Shown in pieces: positions 6,240 to 13,681 of a stretch of DNA of 38,021 nucleotides. Numbering within the stretch: position 1 is the first letter of the stretch; every line of letters starts with the position of its first letter. Position numbers and translations under genes: made by a program. The notes under the pieces were generated by a model. The model was not told the DNA's origin, made no database searches, and worked only from the letters and a program-made list of their open reading frames with translations. Origin of the DNA: Eggerthellaceae bacterium (lineage in GTDB: Bacteria; Actinomycetota; Coriobacteriia; Coriobacteriales; Eggerthellaceae); the NCBI GenBank assembly GCA_017460365.1, contig JAFUBE010000444.1, forward strand, positions 1 to 38,021, given 5' to 3'.

Positions 6240-6811
6240 CAGTACCACCCGCTCACGCAGTAATCGGTCACGCCGGGCGCGGCCCCGTCGTCAACGACCT
6301 CGCAAGTGCCCTGGCTACCCTCGAACGTGTCGCCCTTCGAGTAGTCGCCGCTGCTCGTGGCGACCGCGTAGTTGCCCGACTCGGTGCGGTAGAAGCCCTG
6401 GTCGTCCACCCACAGCTCGCTTCGGTACGCCGCGTTGTCGCCCGAGTAGAACGTCTCGGTGCGCCCGTCGTGGTGGTTCACGCCGTCGAAGCTGTTCAGG
6501 CCGTCCGGGTTGCCGTGGTATCCAGAGCCGCCTGAGCCGCCGTGAGCCCCGTATTCCGCGTAACCGCCCTCGTACTCGTATTCGGCTTCTAACGCCGCTC
6601 CTGCGGCCTCCTGCTCTGCCTGAGCGCGTTCCTGCATCTCCTGCATGATGCGCACCATGCCGCTCGGCTCCTTCGGCTCAGCCCAGTCGTGGACGTAGGC
6701 GAACTCCGCGGCGGGCTTCTCGGGCGCGTCGGCCTGCGCGGTGGCGCAGCCGGTGATGGCGAGCGCCGCGAGGATCGCGACGAGCGATGCTGTGATTGCG
6801 ATCCGTTTCAT
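6239..6811 (-). CDS. Predicted lipoprotein
   Basis: 190 aa from the ATG at 6811 (ATGA overlap with the upstream gene). It has a short basic n-region (MKRIA), a hydrophobic core and a lipobox AITGC with the modified Cys at about residue 22, so it should be exported and lipid-anchored. A coiled/acidic linker (IMQEMQERAQAEQEAAGAAL) and a Gly/His-rich stretch follow. The C-terminal 60 residues (SELWVDDQGFYRT, NYAVATSSGDYSKGD, ending VTDYCVSGWY) resemble a small secreted beta-domain, possibly RlpA/3D-like; this is tentative. A lipoprotein inside an early operon could act in superinfection exclusion or envelope modification. Confidence 0.75.
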   Translation of the reverse strand: MKRIAITASLVAILAALAITGCATAQADAPEKPAAEFAYVHDWAEPKEPSGMVRIMQEMQERAQAEQEAAGAALEAEYEYEGGYAEYGAHGGSGGSGYHGNPDGLNSFDGVNHHDGRTETFYSGDNAAYRSELWVDDQGFYRTESGNYAVATSSGDYSKGDTFEGSQGTCEVVDDGAAPGVTDYCVSGWY

Positions 6812-6993
6812 CTCAATGCCTCCATGATCTTCTCGTTGTAGAAATCGCGCGGGCTCGTGCCGTCTGGCACGTCGGCGAGCCACGCGCACTCGGAATCGGG
6901 CGTTTCCTTGTAGGCGCATCCGGTAGCACCGTCCGCGTGGGTTCGTCCCCCGTCGCATTCGCAGCCCGTGAACAAGCATTCCGATTCGCTCAT
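6808..6993 (-). CDS. Small Cys-rich hypothetical protein
   Basis: 61 aa. CLFTGCECDGGRTHADG, then GCAYKE, then ECAWLADVP: a zinc-binding-like cysteine cluster followed by a C-terminal helix (FYNEKIMEALR). It is the first gene downstream of the putative replication origin and is coupled by ATGA to the lipoprotein gene. No family recognised. Confidence 0.7.
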   Translation of the reverse strand: MSESECLFTGCECDGGRTHADGATGCAYKETPDSECAWLADVPDGTSPRDFYNEKIMEALR

Positions 6994-7036
6994 TTCAACC
7001 CCTTTTCAAGCAGCCACGCTCGCGCGCGTGTTACGC

Positions 7037-7219
7037 GATGTACACCTCTTTTTTTCTATTTCCTTTTAAAGAAAACCTGGCGTTGTGCGTGGCTGCGTGG
7101 CTTTTCATATCTGACCTTGCGTTTTCCCTCTCTTTAGTGCGTGGCTTCTGCGTGGCTTCTGCGCGGCTGCCAGCCACGCACGTGCGTGGCTTTTCGTCAT
7201 GCGTGGCTTTTGCGTGGCT
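7037..7219. other. Candidate replication origin: iterons plus AT-rich block
   Basis: TGCGTGGCT occurs at 7086, 7094, 7138, 7149, 7183, 7200 and 7211. A one-mismatch copy (TGCGCGGCT) lies at 7160 and an inverted copy at 7172-7180. From 7138 to 7183 the copies fall at about 11-bp steps, one helical turn, as expected for a protein loading along one face. A pyrimidine/AT-rich block (about 7040-7075, CTCTTTTTTTCTATTTCC) adjoins them as a possible unwinding element. The cluster lies directly behind the stop of the primase-helicase gene (7245). No convincing gene occupies 6994-7244. Confidence 0.7.
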
Positions 7220-7244
7220 ACTGCATTGCGCCGTCCTAACGGTG

Positions 7245-9296
7245 TCACACATTGACGAAAATCCTCACCCTCTTGCTGTTCCTCCGAGTGTTGTGAACCT
7301 TGAATCCGAACTTCGAGCAGATGTCTGATGTAAACTGGTTCTTGCCGTAGGGCTTTCGGACACCGCTCTCCTGGCACCAGTCGGCGTAGTACTTGTAGGC
7401 GTCGCGCGTCTCGCGCTCCCATAGCCACTCGCGCTCGATGAACTCGTCCTCGATCCACTGCAGAATGGTCGAGTTGTCGGTCTCGATGTCCCGCAGCATC
7501 TGACGGCTCTCGTCGTTGTCGGTCGGGCCGCGCTGCGCAATGACGCGCCGCAGGCCCCATATACCCCTGACGATTGCGGCTTCTGCGCACTCTTCGGACC
7601 TCAGCTTCTCGCCTATGTCGGGGTCGAAGTCGGGGTCTTCCTTCATGAAATGCGCGTTGAACCGAATCGGGAAGAGCCTGCGCAGCGTGCCGTCGTCAAG
7701 CTTCTCCATCTTCGGGAACTTGTTGGCGGAGAACACCATCGTGCAGTACGGGGTGAACTCGTAGCCCCTGCTGTTCTTCACGTCGGTGCTTATCTTCGAG
7801 CCCGACACGGCCTTCTTAAACACTTCCAGGCTGGAGCCGTCCGTGAACTCGCTCGATATGTCATCGCCCAAGTTCGCGAGCTTTCCCGATAGGTACTGCT
7901 GGTTGAACCTGTCTCCAAGGGCGCGCAGGCTGAGCGACGAGTAGTTGTCCTCGCCGAGCACGTTGCGGATAATGTCGATGTAGGTCGACTTGCCGTTGCT
8001 CGCGGTCTTGCTCTGCTGCCCCAGCAACACGGCGGCGAACGCGTACTTGCCGCTTCGGAACATGCACAAACCAAGGAACTCGCATAGGTTCGACTCGATG
8101 AACGGGTCATTGCAGGCAACGCGCCTGAACATCCCGTCGAGCAGTTCGCTCTGTGCATCCGGGTTCCAGTCGTGCGGTATCACGTTGGGAATGCGGAACT
8201 CGGGCGAGAACGACATAAGCTCCATCGTGTCGATGTCCAGCACGCCGTTCTTGAACCCGATGAAGTTCGGCGGGCTCTGGGTCTCGCGCGGCATCACGAG
8301 GCCAAGGTACTTGATTACCTCCTTGCGATCGCGGTCCTTCGAGTTGGGCCACTCGCGCAGGATGACGCGCTCGACCTCACCCCATCCAACGCGGTACGAA
8401 AGCCCGTCGAAGATCGCCGGGGCGCCGTCGAGATAGCATGCGTTGTACTTGTTAAGGATCGTCTTGGCGGTCGTGACGTGCTTTGCCGCCTTAGAGCCCC
8501 CGCCAATTGCAAGCGACTTCTCGTATTCCTCGCTGTGCCCTTTCGGCTTGGACAGGACCGAGCCGATGATCTTCCTCACCTCGTCAGCCGGCAGCGGGGG
8601 CCTGCATTTAGACGCGTTGTACCCCTCTATGGTCGCAGCCACGAGGTCGTCGTCCCAGCTCTGCGCTTGCAACTTGCAGCCTAGCTTGAACAGGTAATCG
8701 TTCCTGCCGCCCTCGCCCATTCCCTGGGTGAGCACTTCGAGTCTTTCGCCATCGACGCCCGCGGGCTCCTTGCGCACCGACTCGATGAACGCGTATACGT
8801 TCTCGTCGGCGTCGGCTATCTCGTGCTCGTCGGGATCGAACTCCCAGACGTACTCGGTCTGCGTGTCCGGATGGAGCGACGGAGGCAGCATCGCGTACGA
8901 CCCGTCGCCGCGTATGTCGACGCCAAGCTCCTTGTTCACACTCGGGCGCACTTCCCTGTCCACCCGGTAGTAGTAGTGGTAGCCGCCAGTTGGAGTGCAG
9001 CACGTGACGGTCTCTGGAAGGTCGCCGTGCTCGATTTCCCAGTCGCGCAACACGCCCGATCCGTCTACACCGTGCTTGTTGTCCACGTCTACGATGATGA
9101 CGTTGCCGGAAGGCTCCCCGCACGAAATCGCGATGTTCGACTCCGGCTTGATGCTGAACAGGGATATGACGCCAAGCGGGTCGCTCGTTGCGTCCTCGAA
9201 CCCGTGAGACCCCTTATACGGGTCCTTGCTGCCATACGGTGTGACGAACACCGCGAAACCGTGGTTCTCCGCGTAGGCTACGGCAGCATCGCGCAT
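7245..9296 (-). CDS. Bifunctional primase-polymerase / SF3 helicase (P4-type replicase)
   Basis: 683 aa from the ATG at 9296; a GTG at 9311 is also possible. The N-terminal prim-pol domain (about 1-200) begins AVAYAENHGFAVFVTPYGSK and has NVIIVDVDNKHGVDG, supplying the catalytic DxD, and GGYHYYYRV. A linker with PPLPADEVRKIIGS (primase C-terminal helices) follows. The superfamily-3 helicase domain then shows the D5-type segment (NFIGFKNGVLDI), Walker A QSKTASNGKST, Walker B-like LANLGDDIS, and FSANKFPK before an arginine finger region (RRLFPIRF). It should make primers and unwind the origin. The iteron cluster immediately downstream fits an origin-binding initiator of this class. Confidence 0.9.
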   Translation of the reverse strand: MRDAAVAYAENHGFAVFVTPYGSKDPYKGSHGFEDATSDPLGVISLFSIKPESNIAISCGEPSGNVIIVDVDNKHGVDGSGVLRDWEIEHGDLPETVTCCTPTGGYHYYYRVDREVRPSVNKELGVDIRGDGSYAMLPPSLHPDTQTEYVWEFDPDEHEIADADENVYAFIESVRKEPAGVDGERLEVLTQGMGEGGRNDYLFKLGCKLQAQSWDDDLVAATIEGYNASKCRPPLPADEVRKIIGSVLSKPKGHSEEYEKSLAIGGGSKAAKHVTTAKTILNKYNACYLDGAPAIFDGLSYRVGWGEVERVILREWPNSKDRDRKEVIKYLGLVMPRETQSPPNFIGFKNGVLDIDTMELMSFSPEFRIPNVIPHDWNPDAQSELLDGMFRRVACNDPFIESNLCEFLGLCMFRSGKYAFAAVLLGQQSKTASNGKSTYIDIIRNVLGEDNYSSLSLRALGDRFNQQYLSGKLANLGDDISSEFTDGSSLEVFKKAVSGSKISTDVKNSRGYEFTPYCTMVFSANKFPKMEKLDDGTLRRLFPIRFNAHFMKEDPDFDPDIGEKLRSEECAEAAIVRGIWGLRRVIAQRGPTDNDESRQMLRDIETDNSTILQWIEDEFIEREWLWERETRDAYKYYADWCQESGVRKPYGKNQFTSDICSKFGFKVHNTRRNSKRVRIFVNV

Positions 9297-9300
9297 CTTG

Positions 9301-9822
9301 TTACCATCCACGCTCCCACCCCGCTGCTTCGAAGAGGTTCGTGGGGTCGTCGAAACTTCCCTCGGTGCATGGATTGCCGTCGTAACCGTGGCACGAATGA
9401 CACTCGTAGCTGCCGACACCCCAGAACACGTAACGGCCGCACGACGAGCATTTTCCGATATGGGTTTCACCCGGCTGAGAGATCACCCAGCCGGAGCCGC
9501 CATCGGAATTACGCCATCCTTCGTAAAGGGTCATCGTGCCGTCAGGACCTCCGACGACAACCCACTTGCATTCTTCGGCGAGCATCTTGACCTTGCGTTC
9601 GCTCGCCTCGTCCATGACGCCCTTGACCTCGAAATACGTGTCAATCTCAGGCATGTAGAAATCGGGGCAGTACCAGGTGCCGTCGTCGAACGCGAAACCG
9701 TGGCCCTCGTACTCCCAAACGATGCCCAGGCGGTCGAAAGCCTGGGCGTACTTAGCTTCGAGCTTGCTGCGAAACTCGATTCCGCGATACGTCGTCGGTA
9801 TCGCCTTCAACATCTTCGCCAT
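9301..9822 (-). CDS. PD-(D/E)XK nuclease with C-terminal zinc ribbon
   Basis: 173 aa from the ATG at 9822 (AGGTG upstream); a GTG three codons earlier is possible. It has YRGIEFRSKLEAKYAQAFD, then WYCPDFYMPE and TYFEVKG: the E...PDF...ExK series of a PD-(D/E)XK nuclease fold, close to the DUF1064/VSR-like phage endonucleases. Residues about 125-150 hold a zinc ribbon (CSSCGRY, CHSCHG). It overlaps the upstream ERCC4 gene by about 70 bp, which is unusual in this genome and makes the exact start uncertain. Likely a recombination or replication endonuclease. Confidence 0.75.
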   Translation of the reverse strand: MAKMLKAIPTTYRGIEFRSKLEAKYAQAFDRLGIVWEYEGHGFAFDDGTWYCPDFYMPEIDTYFEVKGVMDEASERKVKMLAEECKWVVVGGPDGTMTLYEGWRNSDGGSGWVISQPGETHIGKCSSCGRYVFWGVGSYECHSCHGYDGNPCTEGSFDDPTNLFEAAGWERGW

Positions 9823-10384
9823 ATTCAACACCTAACAATTCGCATATCCGCATCGCGGACTCGTCCGGCTTGCAGAACTCGAACCGCACCGAGCGGTTGG
9901 CCTGCATCGTCTTCATCTGCTTCGAAACCGTCTCGCCTTGCAGCGGTTTCTTCGTGCCGTGCCTCAGGCATATGTCGCTTGACAGAAGCGGGTCGCACTC
10001 GCCGCGCAGCATCACGGAGCAGCGCCTGCAATGTGAGTTGACCCACTTGCGCACGTCGTCCACGGTTTCGGCCTCTTCGGTCTCCACCAGCACGACGAGC
10101 AGGTATCCCTTATCGTTCGCACGCTTGACCTCGCGCTTGAACGCGTCGTGCTTGCGCCCGAGGTTGGTGGACACCTCTGAAAGCGACGCTTTCGTGTCCA
10201 CGCTCACGTTCGACGACGGGTCGAGCGTGCCGTCATCGAAGCCGCGCATGTAGTCGCCGAAGTCGAGCTTTATCATCTCGTCGCGGGATAGGTACGGGAC
10301 GCCGAGCGCATCCCATACCTCGTGCTTGTTCTCGTGCTTGCCCGCGTGCTGGCGGTCGTCCTCGATTATCACGACGCGCTTCAT
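9752..10384 (-). CDS. ERCC4-domain nuclease
   Basis: 210 aa from the ATG at 10384. The N-terminus MKRVVIIEDDRQHAGKHENK, then LDFGDYMRG, VDTKASLSEVSTNLGRKHD and FKREVKRANDKGYLLVVLVE match phage ERCC4-type nucleases (VDxRE, GDY, ERK-like). The usual D-T-R-E reads D-D-R-Q and the ERK-like step reads V-D-T-K, so catalytic residues are partly substituted. A Cys cluster (SHCRRCSVML...C) and a basic tail follow. It sits between a DUF669 protein and a PD-(D/E)XK nuclease, next to a Sak4-like ATPase, a typical phage recombination module. Confidence 0.75.
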   Translation of the reverse strand: MKRVVIIEDDRQHAGKHENKHEVWDALGVPYLSRDEMIKLDFGDYMRGFDDGTLDPSSNVSVDTKASLSEVSTNLGRKHDAFKREVKRANDKGYLLVVLVETEEAETVDDVRKWVNSHCRRCSVMLRGECDPLLSSDICLRHGTKKPLQGETVSKQMKTMQANRSVRFEFCKPDESAMRICELLGVEYGEDVEGDTDDVSRNRVSQQARS

Positions 10385-10386
10385 GG

Positions 10387-11007
10387 CTACACGTTGTACG
10401 TCGCGCCCATCGAGGCGGGGGCGCCGCCGTTCTTCGGCTTCGCGCGGTTGTCCGTAACCTTCGGCTCCGGATGATCTCCGCTGCGAACTTGCTCGGGCGT
10501 GATCCAGGCGTCGATGTCGAGCTTCCAACGGTCGTAGCCGTTGTCGTTGAGGTCAACCTCGCCGCCGATGACGGCCCAGAACCTCTTACCGACGAACTGC
10601 GCCCACTGTTTCGGGTCGTACGCGTCGTCTGGAATTGCGTCGAACGCGGCCAGCGAATCGAAGCCGGGGTTGTTCGCGTCGATGGCCTCGAAGCGCCCCT
10701 TGAGGTACGCCATGTTCTTCCACGAGAGCATGGTGGAGTGCATGTAATCCTTGTCGGGGTCGGGCCTGCCCTCCCAGTCGACGAAGTAGGCGTCCGTGAA
10801 CTTCTTCTCGAACGGGCCGCTCGCCACGTCCCAGACGATGCGCACGCACTGCTTCTCAAGGCCGCGCGTGTGGCCGTTCTTCGTGTCCCACTCGGTGCGG
10901 ACGGCCTGGATGTAGAGCTCGTACACGCCGGGCTCCATCTGCTCGAAGCCGCCGCCGCCTTGCTTCGCCTCGGTCTTGTTGTATTCCTCGCGGTTGAGTT
11001 TAGGCAT
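10387..11007 (-). CDS. DUF669 protein (probable ssDNA-binding partner)
   Basis: 206 aa. It opens MPKLNREEYNKTEAKQGGGG then FEQMEPGVYELYIQAVRTEW: the DUF669 signature of an N-terminal tail followed by an OB-like strand set. The middle has CVRIVWDVASGPFEKKFTDA and FVDWEGRPDPDKDYMHSTML; later KRFWAVIGGEVDLNDNGYDR and a proline/lysine-rich tail. DUF669 genes in phages regularly accompany Sak4 or other annealing ATPases and are thought to act as SSB-like proteins. That is the arrangement here, with the ATPase gene 23 bp upstream. Ribosome binding site AGAAAGGAAAA precedes the ATG. Confidence 0.8.
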   Translation of the reverse strand: MPKLNREEYNKTEAKQGGGGFEQMEPGVYELYIQAVRTEWDTKNGHTRGLEKQCVRIVWDVASGPFEKKFTDAYFVDWEGRPDPDKDYMHSTMLSWKNMAYLKGRFEAIDANNPGFDSLAAFDAIPDDAYDPKQWAQFVGKRFWAVIGGEVDLNDNGYDRWKLDIDAWITPEQVRSGDHPEPKVTDNRAKPKNGGAPASMGATYNV

Positions 11008-11030
11008 GTCGTTTTCCTTTCTCCGTAGCC

Positions 11031-11696
11031 TTATTTCCCGTTATCCAGGCGGTACGCCTCACGGATGCGGGCGTCCACCGCTTTCAGGTCGTTGTCGATG
11101 AACTCGTCCTCGAAAAGCCCGGGCGGGCATTTCGCGGGATTCGCGTTGTTTGTGTGGAACCCGTAGCGGTCGCCTTCCTTCGCGCTTTGGAGCGTGCAGG
11201 TTACGAGGCCCCTGATGAGCAGCTTCTCGTTGAGCAGCTTGCCGACCGTGAGGATGTCGATGCTTCCGTCCTGCTGTTTCTCCTGGTGAAACACGAAGTA
11301 CACGATCCGCGTCGCGTCGCCGTCCTCGATGACGGCCTGGAACAGGTTCCACATCCTCGCGGCGATGTCCGTGTAGACCGCGTACTTGTTGTCGTAAGCC
11401 TCGGCGCCAGTGTTCCACCTCACGAACATCTCGCTGATGCAGTAGCCGCAGTCGTCGATGACCACGGCGCGCTTCTCGTGGTGGTTCGCGAGCCAGCTCT
11501 GCACGATGTCGACCCTCAGCGCGTTCCCGTTGTCGCGCGCCAGGTCGGGAATGCTCACCGTGTCGAGCGCGTTATCGAAGAACGGCAACAGCTTGTTCTG
11601 GACGTTGAGCACGCTCACGTCGTCGTTGCTGAAGTTCCTCAGTGAGTACGACTTGCCGGTGCCGCTATCGCCCATGATAATTATGGGAATGCTCAT
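11031..11696 (-). CDS. Sak4-like RecA-fold ATPase
   Basis: 221 aa. Walker A GDSGTGKS at residues 9-16, Walker B AVVIDDCGY near residue 77, and a sensor-like VYFVFHQEK near 135. Single-domain P-loop ATPases of this size next to DUF669 and nuclease genes are the Sak4 group of single-strand-annealing recombinases, which load on SSB-coated DNA. Sequence similarity is judged by motif and neighbourhood only. The ATG follows the previous stop directly (TAG-ATG), consistent with coupled translation. Confidence 0.8.
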   Translation of the reverse strand: MSIPIIIMGDSGTGKSYSLRNFSNDDVSVLNVQNKLLPFFDNALDTVSIPDLARDNGNALRVDIVQSWLANHHEKRAVVIDDCGYCISEMFVRWNTGAEAYDNKYAVYTDIAARMWNLFQAVIEDGDATRIVYFVFHQEKQQDGSIDILTVGKLLNEKLLIRGLVTCTLQSAKEGDRYGFHTNNANPAKCPPGLFEDEFIDNDLKAVDARIREAYRLDNGK

Positions 11697-12011
11697 CTAA
11701 TCCCCTCCTTCCAAGTTGAACTGCTCGTCCACGGCGGCGTCGAACCGCCGCATGAAGTCGGTCCAGTACTCCGAGTCTTCGGGCCTCTCGCCCGTCGACT
11801 CGTCGAAATCGCGGTACTCGCCGCCGTAATCGCGGAACATCACATTGAACGCAAGGTGCGCGCCGACGTATATGCGCGTGTCTGAAGCATCGGCTTCGCC
11901 GTGCTCGTCGATGCGCTGCTCCAATGCCTTCATGAGCCCGCGCACGTCCACCTCGTCAAGCAGGAACTGCTCGCCGTAAGTGCGCTGCGGCCTGAACTTG
12001 CACAGCGTCAT
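11697..12011 (-). CDS. Hypothetical early protein
   Basis: 104 aa, acidic. It has a helix LDEVDVRGLMKALEQRIDEH, then DTRIYVGAHLAFNVMFRDYGG and a C-terminal helix MRRFDAAVDEQFNLEGGD. No motif recognised. It is coupled by ATGA to the zinc-ribbon protein gene upstream and abuts the Sak4-like gene, so it may belong to the recombination module. Confidence 0.7.
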   Translation of the reverse strand: MTLCKFRPQRTYGEQFLLDEVDVRGLMKALEQRIDEHGEADASDTRIYVGAHLAFNVMFRDYGGEYRDFDESTGERPEDSEYWTDFMRRFDAAVDEQFNLEGGD

Positions 12012-12394
12012 GACCGCATCGCCTCCCTAATCGGGTCGTATACGGCCTCTTGCAAAAACCGCTCGCCCTCCTCCGCGTACCAATCGGAGTCGCCAGAAAG
12101 GTGGACGGCGTCCCAGTCGATGCGCTTGCCGCATCCAGGGCACGCCCACCAGTGGCGCTTCAGTTCGGCGTTGCACTCGCCGCACTCGTACTCCCCCTCG
12201 TCCACCTCGTAGGGGTCGGTGACGAGGTTCGACTTGCGCAGCTTGTCGTTTGCGAACATTAGGTTCATCTTCATGTCGTAGCAGGCTCGCTTCGCGTCGT
12301 TCAGCTCGCCCTTGAGCCGCTTCACCTCGGCGCGCAGCTCCTGGTTGTCGAGCGAGACGTCGTATGCCATGTCCTTGAAGCTGTCGTACGTCAT
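12008..12394 (-). CDS. Coiled-coil protein with zinc ribbon
   Basis: 128 aa. Residues about 15-60 form a coiled coil (VSLDNQELRAEVKRLKGELN). Residues about 70-92 form a zinc ribbon, YECGECNAELKRHWWACPGC followed by GKRIDW. Phage proteins with this arrangement are common but untested; nucleic-acid or protein binding is the obvious guess. ATGA overlaps at both ends. Confidence 0.75.
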   Translation of the reverse strand: MTYDSFKDMAYDVSLDNQELRAEVKRLKGELNDAKRACYDMKMNLMFANDKLRKSNLVTDPYEVDEGEYECGECNAELKRHWWACPGCGKRIDWDAVHLSGDSDWYAEEGERFLQEAVYDPIREAMRS

Positions 12395-12612
12395 TCCGCA
12401 TCACCCTCGTCGGGCATGTAGTACTCGCACAGCCTGCCGTCCACGCACGCGAAGAACCGCTGGCTGCCGTCGGCGTCGAACAGCGACATGCGCGCCACGC
12501 GCCCGTCCTTCACCACGAGCATCGCGTCGGGGTAGCCGTCGCGCCCGCACATGCCGGCGAACTGGACGGCCTTGGCCTCGATGCCCGTGGGCACGATCGC
12601 GCGCGCTACCAT
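12391..12612 (-). CDS. Hypothetical early protein
   Basis: 73 aa from the ATG at 12612, which overlaps the stop of the membrane micro-protein gene upstream. The product is VARAIVPTGIEAKAVQFAGM, then MLVVKDGRVARMSLFDADGS and a beta-rich end (FFACVDGRLCEYYMPDEGD). The longer open frame to 12693 lies over the upstream gene and lacks a ribosome binding site. No family recognised. Confidence 0.65.
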   Translation of the reverse strand: MVARAIVPTGIEAKAVQFAGMCGRDGYPDAMLVVKDGRVARMSLFDADGSQRFFACVDGRLCEYYMPDEGDAE

Positions 12613-12782
12613 CCCAACCACGCTCCCGCGACGAGCATCAGCCCGAAGCTGACCGCTATGATCAGGCCGGCGACTAGCGTTCCCCGCTCCCAATCTGATA
12701 TAATTCGCCCTGGCGTTCGACCAGAGCGTATGGCGCGCGTGTAGTGGCTGCTACCGCGCGCCGCTTCGTGTCTAGTGGACAT
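12606..12782 (-). CDS. 58-aa membrane micro-protein
   Basis: It begins ATG at 12782 inside the end of the upstream gene and stops TAG at 12606-12608, overlapping the next ATG (GGATGGTAG). The first 34 residues are basic and polar (MSTRHEAARGSSHYTRAIRS). The last 24 are one hydrophobic helix (TLVAGLIIAVSFGLMLVAGA) ending WLGW. Without it there would be a 160-bp gap in an otherwise gapless operon. It is a probable single-pass membrane protein of unknown function. Confidence 0.55.
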   Translation of the reverse strand: MSTRHEAARGSSHYTRAIRSGRTPGRIISDWERGTLVAGLIIAVSFGLMLVAGAWLGW

Positions 12783-13086
12783 TCGCGACCTCCTTCCCCG
12801 CCAGCGCGTCCAGCAAGACGGCCAGCGCGTCTCCTAACCTCATGTCTGCCGTCACGATCGGTGCGCGTTGCGCCGTCTCCCGGACGACCTCGGCCTTCTC
12901 GGGTTCCGGGAACAATTCGGGCCACTCAGCAGTGCAGTTGATGAACCACTTCCTGCCGACCTTCTCGGCGTGCCTTATCGAGCCGTCGCGGCATTGCATG
13001 TTCACCGTGTTCATCTGCGTCACCGTCGGCTCGTCGCATTCGTAGTGCCATTTGGCGAACTGCCTCGCGCTCATTACAACGGGCAT
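12772..13086 (-). CDS. DNA-binding protein, excisionase/HTH-like
   Basis: 104 aa behind a very strong AAAGGAGG (spacing 6). The first 50 residues, MSARQFAKWHYECDEPTVTQ, NTVNMQCRDGSIRHAEKVGR and KWFINC, follow the helix-turn-helix then wing layout of MerR/excisionase-type small DNA-binding proteins (the wing 'A.KVGRKWFI'). The C-terminus adds a short helix (ADMRLGDALAVLLDALAGKE). It is the first recognisable gene of the early operon after the Cro-like gene, a usual place for an excisionase or antirepressor; the precise role is inferred. Confidence 0.75.
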   Translation of the reverse strand: MPVVMSARQFAKWHYECDEPTVTQMNTVNMQCRDGSIRHAEKVGRKWFINCTAEWPELFPEPEKAEVVRETAQRAPIVTADMRLGDALAVLLDALAGKEVANVH

Positions 13087-13448
13087 GATGACCTCCTTTC
13101 ATCGGTTTCGGCGCGGCGTATTTCGATGCCGCGTTTGACTTCGTGAGTTCGCGTGCGTTGTCGTTCCAATCTCCACACGCCTCCACATTTCGACTTGCCA
13201 GCAGCCCCGCGCAGACGGCGCGGGTTGGTTCGTATAGCGCGTATGCCCTTGATTTGCGGATGAAAGGAGGTTTCGTGTCCCGCGCCGCCAGCGTGGAGCT
13301 GCTGTCTTGCGTTTGTATTGCATCCAGGGTTCTTCCGAGGTCCGTTGGCTATTACTCCGGTTCTCCCGGCGGTCTTCTCTCCGGCTGGGACCCTCCCGTT
13401 CGCCCTGGTCGTGCATTCGGTTGTCAAAGTGCGGTCGCTCGTGTGGAG
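13087..13448. other. 362-bp stretch without a supported gene
   Basis: It lies between the Cro-like gene and the first early gene. Several open frames cross it on both strands, all arginine-rich or of mixed composition. A + strand GTG at 13275 has a good AAAGGAGG ahead of it, but its frame runs antisense through the whole start of the Cro-like gene to 13556. A - strand frame (13427 to 13074) starts at TTG and has no recognisable content. It may be an untranslated leader, a regulatory RNA or an unrecognised small gene. Confidence 0.4.
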
Positions 13449-13661
13449 CTAGGCGTCAACCTCGGCAAGCTCGTTCAGCGTGCAGCCCGTGAGCTGAGAG
13501 ACCCTGACGACCTCTTCCCACTCCCATTTGGACGTGCCGTTGAGACGGTTCTGTAGCGTTGGCCTAGTCATGCCTAGCTCTTCAGCGAGCTTGTTGCGGG
13601 TGTGGCTCTTGTCTTCGATGAGCCACGCTCCCAACTTCTCGTTGATCTTCTGAGTAGTCAT
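13449..13661 (-). CDS. Cro-like HTH repressor
   Basis: 70 aa. Residues about 22-50, RNKLAEELGMTRPTLQNRLN followed by GTSKWEWEEVVRVSQLTG, form the HTH and following helices of a minimal Cro/XRE protein; no dimerisation tail remains. It is the first gene from the leftward promoter at 13704-13731, whose spacer is a perfect operator palindrome, and faces the CI-like gene. Ribosome binding site GGAAGGGAG. By position, it is the lytic-side regulator of the switch. Confidence 0.85.
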   Translation of the reverse strand: MTTQKINEKLGAWLIEDKSHTRNKLAEELGMTRPTLQNRLNGTSKWEWEEVVRVSQLTGCTLNELAEVDA

Positions 13662-13681
13662 GCTTGCTCCCTTCCGAACCT

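Noticed and set aside
13275-13556. + strand GTG frame with a good AAAGGAGG
   Set aside because: Runs antisense through half of the Cro-like gene and has no recognisable protein character; kept only as a note in the unassigned region.
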